Assembly: GCF_932274485.2 (NCBI RefSeq)
Contig: NC_065882.2
Span: forward strand, 82,362,767 to 82,426,766
Reading direction: 5' to 3'
Length of the DNA: 64,000 nucleotides
Origin: Patella vulgata
Lineage: Eukaryota; Mollusca; Gastropoda; Patellidae
This document shows, one piece after another, positions 15,101 to 28,200 of the stretch (within the stretch, counting starts at the first letter, position 1; each line of letters opens with the position of its first letter). The notes beneath the pieces are model-generated. The model was not told where the DNA came from. It saw only the letters and a list, made by a program, of their open reading frames with translations, and ran no database searches. The position numbers and the translations under genes were made by a program.

Positions 15101-18100
15101 TCTAAATCTCCCAGCGTTAGTGAGCGTTTGGCGCGTACCTTTATCAAGTTGATAAAGATTCTAAGATAAAAACCCACGGAAAAAGACTTGGGAATGTAAA
15201 ATTCGAGAATTTATTTGGCTTCGATATTTATGATAAATAATCAGTGATTAAAGACAACATCGTCTTGTATGTGCAATGAATTCTCGGTTATCTAGGGTTA
15301 CCGCTTATTTTATTGCTCAAATTGAGTATGCGGCAGTTTTCCGTTTCATCTCTCTATTTCTCCATTTATTTATTGATAATGGTTTAGTATATTTAGATTT
15401 AACTTGTGTTGAGTAAATGGTCTTTGCTTTTAATCTGATTCGGTCTTTTTATACATAAAAATTGAGATATATGTATATGTTAAATTTAACGTTAAAGTTT
15501 GGTTGATATTGCCAGAAAACATTTATAATATACAGATAATACAATTATCTGTGTAAATTCATGATTGATTGCATTCATTGAGAAGTGTATGTTCACTTTG
15601 CCGTTACAACCATTCACAAGGGGTCAGTCACGCGTGCCATATCGTCTGCTACGCGGTCCTTTATCAAGGAGCCTCTATGTGGTTAAGTCGCCGGTTCGCT
15701 AGCCTGCAGGTCGCACGTTTAATCCCTGCATTGGCCGAATAACTTCGTCGTGATTGTCTGGCCTCGCCCTCGTCCGGCTACGACGAAAAACTGAGGCCCG
15801 TGTATATATTGGCGTACAAACCCTCCTTTCCGAAGCCTATCACATCCAGGGGGATGGTTCCTCGCAAGTAAAATTATCTCAGGTGTGTGTGTGTGGGGGG
15901 GGGGGGCTGGTAACTGAGTGGAAGGGGGAGGGGGGTATAAGTAACCAACCCCGGATAAACAATCGCAATCCAATCAATGGTCAATCTTAACATTAGCCCT
16001 TAACGCTAGACCACGCACAACCTGACCTCAACACGAACCCCGACGCGGCTGTCTATAAAGGGGCAACCCCACCCCACTCTCCCACAATAAACAATTCGTG
16101 ACCCCGCATCTAACCTCGTTACAGAAGTCAAACGAGGTCAAAGGATAAACAAGAGTTCATTATAACAATACCTATTCATCTATATTCATATCCCCATTGT
16201 TCTGATAACAACACCCTATTCAATCTATTGAATAGAACAAAGGCGTCAACTCTCTTTGGTAAAAATTTGGCTGAACTGCCACAGATACTACTAATGTATT
16301 GAAAATATTTGTTATAATTTTTAAAACATTTATTGTAATTTCTAATCAATCGTTTGTGAATCAGCCATTTTAAAACACTTCCGCATATGTTTTCTTTGTT
16401 TATTACAAATGACGCCCGAAACCATAGAATGCACGACTCGCGTACTGATTATGAAATATTCATTCATTGTGATTTAAATATTAGATGTTAGGATCCCATA
16501 TTTTTACGGTAAGATAGCAATATCAATATTGATTGAAATGAATCAGTATTGAATTCTAATTCTCGTTTATGACTTAAAATATTATGAGTTAGATGTTTAG
16601 CCCCTTTAACACATATCCATAGGACTGTTACTAATAGAATCTGTAGGAGAACCGCACCATATTTAACTAAATAGAGTATTATAAATAGACCGATAAATAA
16701 TGATAAGATAATAGACCGATAATTAATGATAAGATAACTGCAAGTTATCATCTAATTACAGTACAATGTAATGATGGATACTACAGTACATCAAGGTCTA
16801 CGTGTCAACCATATAATACATATTATAATAATACATGTATAATCTATATTACAGATCCAATACGATGTAATACAGGATACTTCAGTACATCAATCTCTAC
16901 ATGCCAACCTTGTAATACGTGCCTTAATTACAAATGTAATCCCGATACTGGTAATTGTACTGATGGATGTAAAGACGGTTATTATGGTGATAAATGTACA
17001 TCATCGTGTAGTATTAACTGTACAAACAGTATATGTTCTATCACTCCTCCATCTTCACAACCACAATGTACAACTGGTTGTGTTGGTGGTAATACAGGTC
17101 CCTACTGTCAATCATCATGTCCTGGTAACTGTAGATCATGCAAACAAGACGGGTCATCATGTAATGAATGTAACCAAGGCGGCTGGTATGGTACAAAATG
17201 TGAATCTAAGTGTAGTGATGGTTGTGTAACCAATATATGTAATAAACCGGACGGGAAATGTGGATGTAAAGCTACATATTATGGTGATAAATGTACATCA
17301 TCGTGTAGTATTAACTGTACAAACAGTATATGTTCTATCACTCCTCCATCTTCACAACCACAATGTACAACTGGTTGTGTTGGTGGTAATACAGGTCCCT
17401 ACTGTCAATCATCATGTCCTGGTAACTGTAGATCATGCCAACAATACGGGTCATCATGTATTGAATGTAAACAAGGCTGGTATGGAACAAAATGTGAATC
17501 TAAGTGTAGTGATGGTTGTGTAACCAATATATGTAATAAACCGGACGGGAAATGTGGATGTAAAGCTACATATTATGGTGATAAATGTACATCACCGTGT
17601 AGTAATAAATGTACAAACATGAGATGTTATATTCCTTCTCCTTCACAACCACAATGTACAGATGGTTGTGTTGTTGGTAATACAGGTCCCTACTGTCAAT
17701 CATCATGTCCGGCTAACTGTAGATCATGCCAACAAAACGGATCATCATGTATTGAATGTTACCAAGACAGGTATGGTACAAATTGTGGATCTCGATGTCT
17801 TGATAATTGTGTCGGAGGGTGTGGTAAGCTCGATGGTAGATGTAATGACTGTAAACCTGATATAGCTGGTCCATACTGTAATATTACGTGTGGTACAGGG
17901 TGTCAACCAACAACAAACCTCACCACATGTGATAGAAATGGTAATTGTACTGACTGTATTGTTGGAAAACATGGTGGTGGTTGTGATAAGAACTGTAGTA
18001 CAGGGTGTGATGGTGGATGTGATAGAGATGATGGTAAATGTACATCTTGTATTGTAGGAAGATATGGTAATGGGTGTGATATGAACTGTAGTATAGGATG

Positions 18101-21100
18101 TGATGGTGGATGTGGTAGAACTGATGGTAAATGCACATCTTGTATTGAAGGTAAAACTGGAGACATGTGTAACATTGACTGTAATAATAATTGTACTGTT
18201 TGTAATCAGGATGATATCAATTCTTGTACTGAATGTAAAGATGGAAGATGGGGATCATCATGTAGTAAACTATGCAATACTAACTGTAAACCAGTTGTTG
18301 GTAAAACTGTTGGTAAATGTAATATAACAAGTGGATTGTGTACTGATGGATGTAAAACAGGATTACATGGTATAGATTGTAATACAGATTGTCCGTCTAA
18401 CTGTAAAGATGGTTTATGTGGTCGGACCACAGGAGATTGTATCAATGGATGTTTACCTGGTACAATAGGACCTAACTGTACAACAGGTAAATTAATGCAC
18501 ATCACCCGATTTTCTATAAATGAATATATTTGTCGATTAGTCCTAGGAACCTGAAAATTTCTTCTCGATACAGAAATTTATTGGCAAATATTCTTCAGTT
18601 ACAGTTATTTGTTTACTCTTCCGTCGTTATTCAAAATACAAATCCTGCTTAACAATATTTTATATCATATTGTTTAAACATTTCGTCTCTTCGATGTGCA
18701 TTACAACATATAATTATGGTTGGTCAGAATAGACGTGACAAATATAATGATTTTAAATATTTTTAATTGGACGATTTTTTTTAACTAACTGAATTAATCT
18801 GTATTTTTGTATAAATGACTTTGAACACTTGGTAACACCGTGGACCATTTATAGCAATATTTCTACAATAATTCGACAATGTTGATCGTGTATTTACAGA
18901 ATGTGAACCGGGGATGTATGGTGACAATTGTACAAAGGAATGTGGTAACTGTGCCCAGAATATACCATGTGATATATCGGATGGTAAATGTAAAGGTGGC
19001 TGTGCAGATGGCTTTCAAGGACCAACTTGCCATGAGAAAGAGGAAGCAGGTAGTAATGTTTACAGCAGTTAAGGAACGTAGACATAGTGTTAGAGTTTTA
19101 TTTGATAAGATGTGTTTTTGGTGCTTATTCCTCACTGATTGCCCCTACAGGATTTAGCTAAGGTCTCTACTGCATGTACAGCAGCAATTTGTAAATATTA
19201 AATAGTAATAGGGATGAATGCTAGTGGGAGTAGGTTTCTTTTCCTAACAGGATATATATGTCATCTTTATTCTATAATTGCAGTACAAGCTACTATAATA
19301 GTATCTGTTGTTGCTGCGTTGGTTGTTATCGCGATTATTGGTGTTGTTTATTCTATAATTGCAGTACAAGCTACTATAATAGTATCTGTTGTTGCTGCGT
19401 TGGTTGTTATCGCGATTATTGGTGTTGTTATTATTTTGGTTGTAAGACACAGAAGGTAGGTTCTACATGTCAATCAGCACCCCAACAAATTTGTTTTTGT
19501 TCTTATTTATTTAAGGCCAAGAAAGTTCATCGGGATTTTCCGACGTGGTTTCCCCTTGTCAGTAGTGCAGGACGGAGAGCCTGACAAGGACAATTCTTTA
19601 GTCATTCGGATGTTACGAAAAACCAAGTTCCCGTGTATACATTGGCGTGCACGTAAAAGATCCCTTTGCAGTTGGAATTCGATTTAAGAGTAGGCCATAG
19701 TGCCGCTTCCCGGGCAGAATTTCTCTCATAGCACACTGTTTGGCGTATGCCAGTCTTCGTGGGCCCAGTAGGAGCAGAACAGTAGGACGTTAAACCACAT
19801 TTCATTTCATTTCATTTTATAGATTTTATATACTAACATTTAATCGAACACACGTACATTGTTTTCTGTTTCCTAAGCTACATGTTTTACTAAAGCGAAT
19901 TATCGAAGGCATTAATATTTGCTAATGTATTTTCAGACGACAGAAATATGTGGAATCTAACCAACTTGAAGACAACCATTTGCCTATAGATTCAAGTCTA
20001 ACCAAAAGCGATTCGTTTTCTAAGAGAACAGTCTCTAAAGGTTGGTTATCTTGTTTATAACTATAACAGCAATTATGGTTGTCCGTAATGTGAATTCACT
20101 TGAGGCTTCAAAACACAGAAAGCACTGAAAAGATTAATATACTAAGATAAGTGAACCAATATTAAGGCTCCAAAGTTTAGTTGCCATAATAAAACTAATT
20201 ATAATTAAAGATAATACTCTGATATATTTACGTTTACTTATAATTAATGTAAACAATAACTCATTTTCTGCTGGGGCAAAAGTCAACCATTTTTCTCGAA
20301 TTGTTTATATAAACAAGGGGGGGGGGTCATGGTGGCTAAGTAGGTAAGACGCTAGCTGGCCAGACTGGAGGTCGGGTGTTCGATCCCTGCATTGGCCTAA
20401 TTCATCCATATTTTCCGGCGTCGTTCGGATGGGACGAAAAAACGAGGTCCCGTGTACACATTGGCGTGCACGTAAAAGATCCCTTGACAGTTGGAATTTG
20501 ATATAAGAGTAGTGCCGGTGTCCGGGCAAAATTTCCCATTGAGCACACTGTATGGCATATGCCTATCTTCATTAGCTCAGTTCGGAGCAGAACAGTAGGA
20601 CGTTAAAGTCTATTTCATTTCATTTCATTTTATACAAACATTTATATCAACAGTAGGCCAAAAACCTAAAATCGAAGTTAATACATATGCCAATCTACTA
20701 GCAGAAGAGGACAATGAGGCAGCACAAGTTTATGTCAATGATGATGAACCCACTGCTGCTTCTACACGTATTCAGCTACAAAATCTGCTTCAATATATCA
20801 AACAACGAAAGGCTGAGGAAGAATCGCTGAAAGCTGAATTTGAGGTGCGTGTTATTTTACGTATTTTAGTATTCTCTGTTTTCCGTATGTATAGAGAGAG
20901 AGAGAGAGAGAGGGGGAGAGAGAGAGAGAGAGAGAGAGGATTTAACATTCAATCGACAGAAACTAGGTCATATCGGGAGTGGTTTAATTCTATTTCAATA
21001 ATTCGCTTGCGCGTAGGGGTCTTTAGCAGTGGGAGGTAACCGGAGAAAACCCACGAGATTGGACAGGCGAGCCCACTCCTTGTCACGTACAAGCGAGGTA

Positions 21101-24100
21101 TCAAAAGCACGCCACTTGACTCACTGGCAGCGCGCCATTCTGCCATCCAATCCCGCCTCCGTATAAAAAAGTAACTTCTATAATTATTACAAATTGATAA
21201 TAGATCAGATAAAACACCCGATTAGATTTTATTACATACTTCGAGAAGGTATTTGTTGAGTAATAAAACCTTCTAGTAGTTTATCGAGGTTCGGGTGTTT
21301 CCGCAGTCCAAAATGGCGGCTTTATATAAATGAGAATTTTGGAGATAACTAACCCGAACCTTAACCCTAACCCTTTTTAAAAGACTGAACTTGGGTCTAA
21401 TTTAGTTTTTACTTCTCTTAAAAGGGTTAGGGTTAGGGTTCGGGTTAGTATTCCCCTAAATACTCAGTTGTATAAAGCGGCCATTTTGGTATGAGTTCTG
21501 GCTTGTTCTGGAATTTGTTGCTTCTAGTATTTGTACCGTGCGGTAAGGACGGCCAACCCTCGATAAACTACTAGAAGGTTTTATTACTCAACAAATACCT
21601 TCTCGAAGTATGTAATAAAATCTAATCGGGTGGATAAAAATAGTATTCTTTCGTTTTACAGACCCTTCCAAGTGGACTATGTGCAGCATATGATTATTGT
21701 ATGAATGTTGTTAATAAGCCGAAGAACAGATACAAGAACATATGTGCTTGTAAGTAATTTTCAGCAAAGATTCGTTGCAACTAAGTTTGACTTAAACATG
21801 CATTATACAAGAGGGCAATCCGCCATTTTGCAGATCTTCCTTTAGGTCTGAAATGTTATCTAAACTATTAATTAGACATTTATTAACATGGAAACGCCAT
21901 AATCAACTCTCGATGCCATCTTATGTGTCCGATTTTCATTGGATTTGAATCCGATCTGCTGTTGAACGCCCATTGATGATTAACCGCAAAAATGGATGAT
22001 CGAGACATTGTTAATTATCGTGACAGCAGTAACAATGACAATTGAGGCTAAAGCGATTTTAAAATAAGGTTCAATTTGACTGTAATTTTGAGCATATTCC
22101 CTTTACATTATCTAGTCTTTAACTATTATAGTTAGAACTGCTAACTCTTTACCTAATCTTCCATAATGTATCTTTAATTATTCAAAGGCAGTGTAACTGG
22201 TCGTTCCTGAAAAGCCAAATGAAACCACGATCGTCGCCATTCGTAGCGATATGTTCACCTCGTGAAACTGGTCATTGGTTCTAATGCATGTAATGAGTTC
22301 ATAATGACACCACTTTAAATTCGAAAACAGAAAGAAAGTGTACATCTCCTAACTGTTTTTTATTTCCATACAAATGTTACGTTATATGTTGATATGGTTT
22401 GTTATAGTTGATCATTCACGAGTTAAACTGGACGTAGAAAACGATGACCCTAATTCTGATTACATCAATGCTTGCTATATAACTGTAAGTTATTATTTAT
22501 TTACTGAACAGTTTTATAGAACATGCTTTAGGTTTACCTCCTCAAATATTCATCAAGAACACGATTTTACCAGCTATTAAATAACTTTTATCAATATTGT
22601 GATTCTCCCCTTGTCAGTGGTGCAGGACGGGGGGCCTTACAGGAGCGGCTGTCAAGTTTTTCGGATTGAACGAAAAAAAAAAGCGAGGTCCCGTGCATAC
22701 ATTGGTGTGCACGTAAAAAACGCCTTGGCAGTTGAAATTGGATATAAGAGGAGTTCTTAGTGCCGCAAAATGTCCCTCATAGCTAATTGTGTGCCGTATG
22801 CCTGTCTTCATTAGCCGAGTCACAGCAGAATATAGGAAATTTCACTTTTCTATCAACAATTGTGCAGCGGAATTCTGCTAATAAGATCAGTTGATGGTGG
22901 GCGGGGTTATTGTTACTTAAGTGGCCCGATATTTATCATATATCGTTTTTTTTATCTAGGGATATGGCGACATAGCAAACAAATATATCGCTTCACAGGG
23001 TAAGTTTTTTCGTGATTATTTTAATTAAACTAATTAAGGTGTTTTTAACTGAGATCAAAAGAAAAATAAAAGTAGCGACGAATTCCAGGATCTTTTGTTA
23101 CTACAAGTTTCCAAATATACTGTTATTTCACTTATTTAGTCTTATTCATACCGCGGGCAAGTGGGTAAGACGCTGGCTCGCCTGGGCGACCTACAGATGT
23201 AAACTGTGGTCGAGACTTAAACATGGCAAGTTCTGTGGGCGTTTGGAAAAGTGTACAATGAAATATTTATGAAACATTTTCTTTTTATTTCGTCGGAACA
23301 TTAATAGTTTATCCTATCATCTTGCAATTTTATATTTTTCAGACAAATCTGCACACGCATCAGCCTTTTCAGCTATTCTAACTATCCCGACCGTGCTCTA
23401 TCGCATGGTACGGCTGGTCACGGCCAGAGGTTGAACTAAATGTCATTCGCATGAAGATAGTTCCGACTAGAGTTCGGGAATCCCTGCAACCGAAGTTCGC
23501 TCTGGAGGTGGCGTGTTCGACCCCTGCATTGGCCGAGAAAGTTCATCTGGATTTTCCGACGTGGTTTCCTCCTTGTCAGTGATGCAAGACGGAGGGCCTG
23601 ACAAGAACAGCTTTCTAGTCATTCGGATGGTACGAAAACCCCGAGGCCCCGTGTATACATTGGCAAACGCATAAAAGATCCCATGACAGTTGTAATTTGA
23701 TAGTGCCGCTGCCCTGGCAAAGCACACTGTATGGCGCATGCCCGTCTTCATTAGCCCAGCCAGAGCAGAACCGTAGGACGTAAAACCTCAGCTCATTTCA
23801 TTTTATATACTATTATTTAATTTAAGACATGTACATATATAGAAGCAGAACATTAAACCGCATTTCATTTCTTTTCGTTGCATATCACTTATTCATACCA
23901 GAACTTTCTAATAGTGTAATTTAATTTGACAGGCCCCGTTGATGTTATTGTTAAGGACTTCTTACGGTTACTATGGGTTTCGGAGACAGGAAAGATAGTA
24001 ATGTTAACTAACTTGGTAGAGATGGGAAACGTATGTTGATCTTTATATTTAATCTGTCGAAGCATCGTTTAAACGGAAATAGACTGATCATTGTGCTGAA

Positions 24101-25193
24101 ACACCAGACACACCTTTTAAAGCGATAATTTCATATTTTCTAAGAAAGTCAAAACATAATTATTTCTATGTCTTTTGCTCAATAGGTTTTCAACTAACTA
24201 TTATACGATTATAGGTATTATTCTCCCTCTTAAAAATCCTTTGACCCCGAAAATAATAACACAATTACCTCCCTTGTCTTTCTATTCCCCCCCCCCCCCC
24301 GTGGAAAAGCTATCTTCAGATGTTTGAATTTAAAGTTGAAAATGATATTTTTGCCAATTTCTCAACTGGCAATAGTGAATTATAGGATTAATAGGATTAT
24401 TCGTTAACAAGGAAGGACTGTTTATAGAGACCATCTATTTTAAGGCTTTATTTTAATAAATTTTAAAAATATGAAATTGCAGCTTTAAAGTATTTGGTGA
24501 TGCACAAAGCTCGCAATCATTTTTATTAGTATTTTTTGATTAAAAGTTTATTCTTTTGTCATGAAATTATTGATATTTGTATTTGATATCTTGATGTACA
24601 TTTGTTTGAAAATATTTAATTATATCTTATAGTTTATTTGTTAAGAGTCTTATGTTATAATATTTATTTCAGAAAAAATGTTTCAAGTATTGGCCAAACA
24701 GTGGCAAGCAAATGAAGTTTGGTCAAATCTCCATGACATTGATCAATGAGGATATATTTTCTCACTTTACTGTCAGGACTTTCAAAATCACAAAAGTAAG
24801 TTTTAAGCTGGATACCTTATTTGCTTGATAAAATTAATCATTAAGTTTTGTTTTAAAAAAATAATACTTTCTGTGAGATAAAGTAAGTTTTAAGCTGGAT
24901 ACTTTATTTGCTTAATAAAATTGATCATTTTAGAAATGTTAAGTTTTATTTTAAATAAATAATAATTTCTGTGCGATTTTTATGTTCCAGGACGAATGTG
25001 GATCCAGGACCATCAAGCAGTATCATTATACATCATGGCCTGATAAAGGTGTACCTATTGATACTGCGTCACTGGTAGAATTCAGAAACAAGGTAATAAA
25101 AGCCACCTCTCCACAACCAGGACCAATGGTGGTACACTGCAGGTATATAAATATACGTTTGACGTAGCTATTGTGCTATTGTGGAGAGAGAAA

Positions 25194-25226
<33 letters not shown>

Positions 25227-28200
25227 GAGGTACTTCCACACAAAGTAGGTCATTTCGATACTAACAATTAAATAATTCGCTTGTGTGTAGGGATCTTTAG
25301 TAGTGGGAGGAAACCGGAGGATGCGGAGAAAACCCACGAGGTTGGGCAGGTGACCCTTCTCCTTGTCACGTACAACCGGGGAATTGAAACCACGCCAGTT
25401 GACTCAATGACAGACCATATGATACAAATAGCACGCGATAACCATCCGGCCACCCAACACCCTTATAGTGTAAAAAATACATTGTCCCAGACTATATTCA
25501 GATTACGTTTACTTAAATTGTCCTGTATCTTGCGTTTCAGTGCTGGTATTGGAAGAACGGGAACTTTCATAGCTTTAGATTATTCAATAGATAAAGCTAG
25601 AGCAGAAGGTTCTGTAGATATTTATGAGTGTGTTAAACAGCTGCGATATGAACGAGTTAACATGGTTCAGACTTCGGTATGTATGTTTATTATTATAATT
25701 GGTCGATCCACAATAATTTTACTTGTGACCAATAGATATTTGTGAACTATATGGGAGAATCGATAACGAGTTGGCAGTTCTCACCATAATTGTTAAAAAC
25801 TAGATCATCTAAAGGCAATTTGCTGATAATTTCATTCAAATTGATCCACTATGAACCCAGAACTAAGAAATTGAAATTTTCACCTAGCCTCGATCATCAT
25901 TAGTCTCGATTATCCAATTATTCGTTAAATCGTGAAGGAAAGTTATGCAGTAAATCGGCTCATAATCAACTAAAGATCGCAGGCTAGCGATGCGAGAGAG
26001 CGAGAGAGAGAAATGGGGTTTAACGTCCACTCGACACAGACTAGGTCATTTCGGGACTAACATATGGTTTTAATTTTATTTCAATAATTCGCTTGCGCGT
26101 AGGGGTCTTTAGCAGTGGGAGGAAACCGGAGGACCCGGAGAAAACCCACGAGATTGGACAGGCAACCCTACTCCTTGTCACGTACAACCGGGGATTCGAA
26201 ACCACGCTAGTTGACTCAATGACAGGCCTTGTGATACAGCGCGCGCGTGCTAACCATTCGGCCATCCACCCCCCCCCCCTGGCTAGCGATGCCTTCTAGA
26301 GTTGATTATAGTCTGGATAAGTTAATTAATGTCTAATTAATAATTGAGATAACATTTCAGGCCTAAAGAAAGACCTGCAGTAGGCAGATTTAACTCTTGC
26401 ATAATGTATGTTTAAATGTAATGGATTGAACTATTTCAGGAACAATATGTATTTCTACATGATGCTTTAGCCGAATGGTATATAGCTGGAGATATTACAT
26501 TTCCTGTCACGTCTTATCAAAAGGACTATCAGACGTTACTGAAGGTCAATAGTTCATCTGGTAAATCACAGCTTCAAGAAAGATTTGAGGTAATATTTAT
26601 AAACGATAATGTTAGTCTAATGAGGCTAATTTCAAGCAAAATAAAAATTTAAACACCTTAATATGCAACCATATTTTGTTTTGATTATTCGTGATTTGTT
26701 TTTTGTTTTCTTATACAGATGCTTGATAGTATATGTCCGTCACAAAGAAAAGCTGATTGTTTGGTAGCTTTATCAGAAGAAAACAAAGAGAAGAATAGAG
26801 ATCTATCCATTTTAGCATGTTAGTTTTATGTAACTTTTGATTGACCCACATGTCAGCTTGGTGTATTGTTTCACCAAACCCATCCGTCCGCCCGTCAAGA
26901 ATTGGTTTGTGAACAGTCACCAATTGGCAGAGGTTATCATATGCAATGTGACAGATGATTCTATACACATTTGCCGGGAAACATTGGGTTTTATGAAATA
27001 TTTAACGTTCTCTGATATTCAGTTCCAACCATCCCCCCCTCCACCACTGAAAAAGTCTTGTTAGCGCAAAAGAGGCTATATATTTTCAACGGACTCTCCT
27101 CCAGTTTGGCGTATAGCATTGTGGTCGGGTGCCAACTCCCAATTAACTTACATGTCCTCTCGCCGGTCTTAACTAACTTTCTATCAATTAGACTTCTGCT
27201 TATAATCCCTTTCTATACAAAGGATGACGGAAGAGATTGTGCAGCTGGCTATATTGCATCATATACCAGATTTGACGTTCAGTAAGGACTGTTTTACATG
27301 ACAAATGACATTACATAACACAGGCCAGCTACAAGTTTATATTATGGTAATGGCTAATGAATGTCATCTGGACAACCATGAGTGTCAATAGCCGAGATAA
27401 GGTTATTTTATTCAATTCCACTTTCATGTGTCAAGATGGCACGATGACGTATTCATAACATCTGTTATTATGTTAAAGTATACCTGTTAAAATATCTGTT
27501 CTCTCTGGGTAGGGATTGGGTAGATAATATATGAACCTAATAAATGATGAAATTATATAAATATTAAAAATTATATATTTCAGCTGATAAAACGAGGCTG
27601 TGTTTATCTAAGCCACAGATGACAGATTATATTAATGCTCTGTTTTTATCGGTAAGCAGTAAAAATACTTCTAACTATGGTGTATTACGGTGCATTCCAT
27701 AAAAACTTGGAAAATCTGTTTAAATACTTCGAGCTATGGTCTATTACGGTACATACCATAAAAACTTTGGAAATCTGTTTAAATGCTTTGAGCTATGGTC
27801 TATTACGGTGCAAACCATAAAAACTTAGGAGATCTGTTTCCATCAGATGAAACTGTTAATTATTTACGATATTTTGTTTTCCCATGTATATTGTGCTGCA
27901 ATGAATGACTACCGCTCAACCAAATACATCTTGTTTAAGAATCGATGTCATTGTTTTTACAGATCTACAATTTAGTAGTTTAACTTTCAGTATGTTATAA
28001 AATTCGGTATATTACATTTGAATGTTATAAAATTCAGTATTATGCAGTACGAATTCGTTTTAAGGTAAATGTTTTACCCAGTAAGCTATCATTTAGACAT
28101 ATTTCCGTAAGCTGCCGAATATTTGCGTTTTTTATAAGATTTTGGTTTTACAGAGCTACAGAAAGAAATGTGCCTACATATTGACCCAGACACCCTTACC

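Larger units (their letters stand above)
3419..16292. mobile_element. Giant palindromic element, Polinton-like ends, no coding capacity seen
   Basis: The left end AGTAGTATCTGT (3419) is the reverse complement of the right end (ending at 16292), and both are flanked by AATGTA (3413-3418 and 16293-16298), a 6-bp target duplication. The two arms (3419-3544 plus 5915 to about 10839, and about 11130 to 16292) are nearly identical inverted copies of about 5.1 kb around a 290-bp spacer. Six-base duplications and 5'-AG ends are features of Polintons/Mavericks, but no polymerase, integrase or capsid gene is present; a foldback or Dada-type origin is possible. It sits in an intron of gene 1; the matching intron of gene 2 lacks it. 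High arm similarity suggests a recent origin or gene conversion. Treated as a fossil. Confidence 0.75.

Noticed and set aside
6091-15990. Mirrored small open frames in the palindrome arms
   Set aside because: Each appears twice because the DNA is duplicated; apart from the Tc1 tail none resembles a protein, and some run through poly-C or CA repeats.
3419-16292. Palindrome as a sequencing fold-back artefact
   Set aside because: A 6-bp target duplication, a Crypton in one arm only, and small differences between arms argue for a real structure, though read-level proof is needed.
16963-18327. Val/Leu-rich frames and His-rich minus frames over the EGF exons
   Set aside because: Frame-shifted readings of the Cys-codon-rich EGF repeats (TGT becomes GTN).
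21350-21440. Internal telomere or chromosome end
   Set aside because: Only a few TTAGGG-like units, arranged as an inverted pair inside a MITE.
25994-26279. tRNA genes at SINE heads
   Set aside because: Box A and B motifs are present but the heads are fused to SINE bodies and cannot fold as complete tRNAs.
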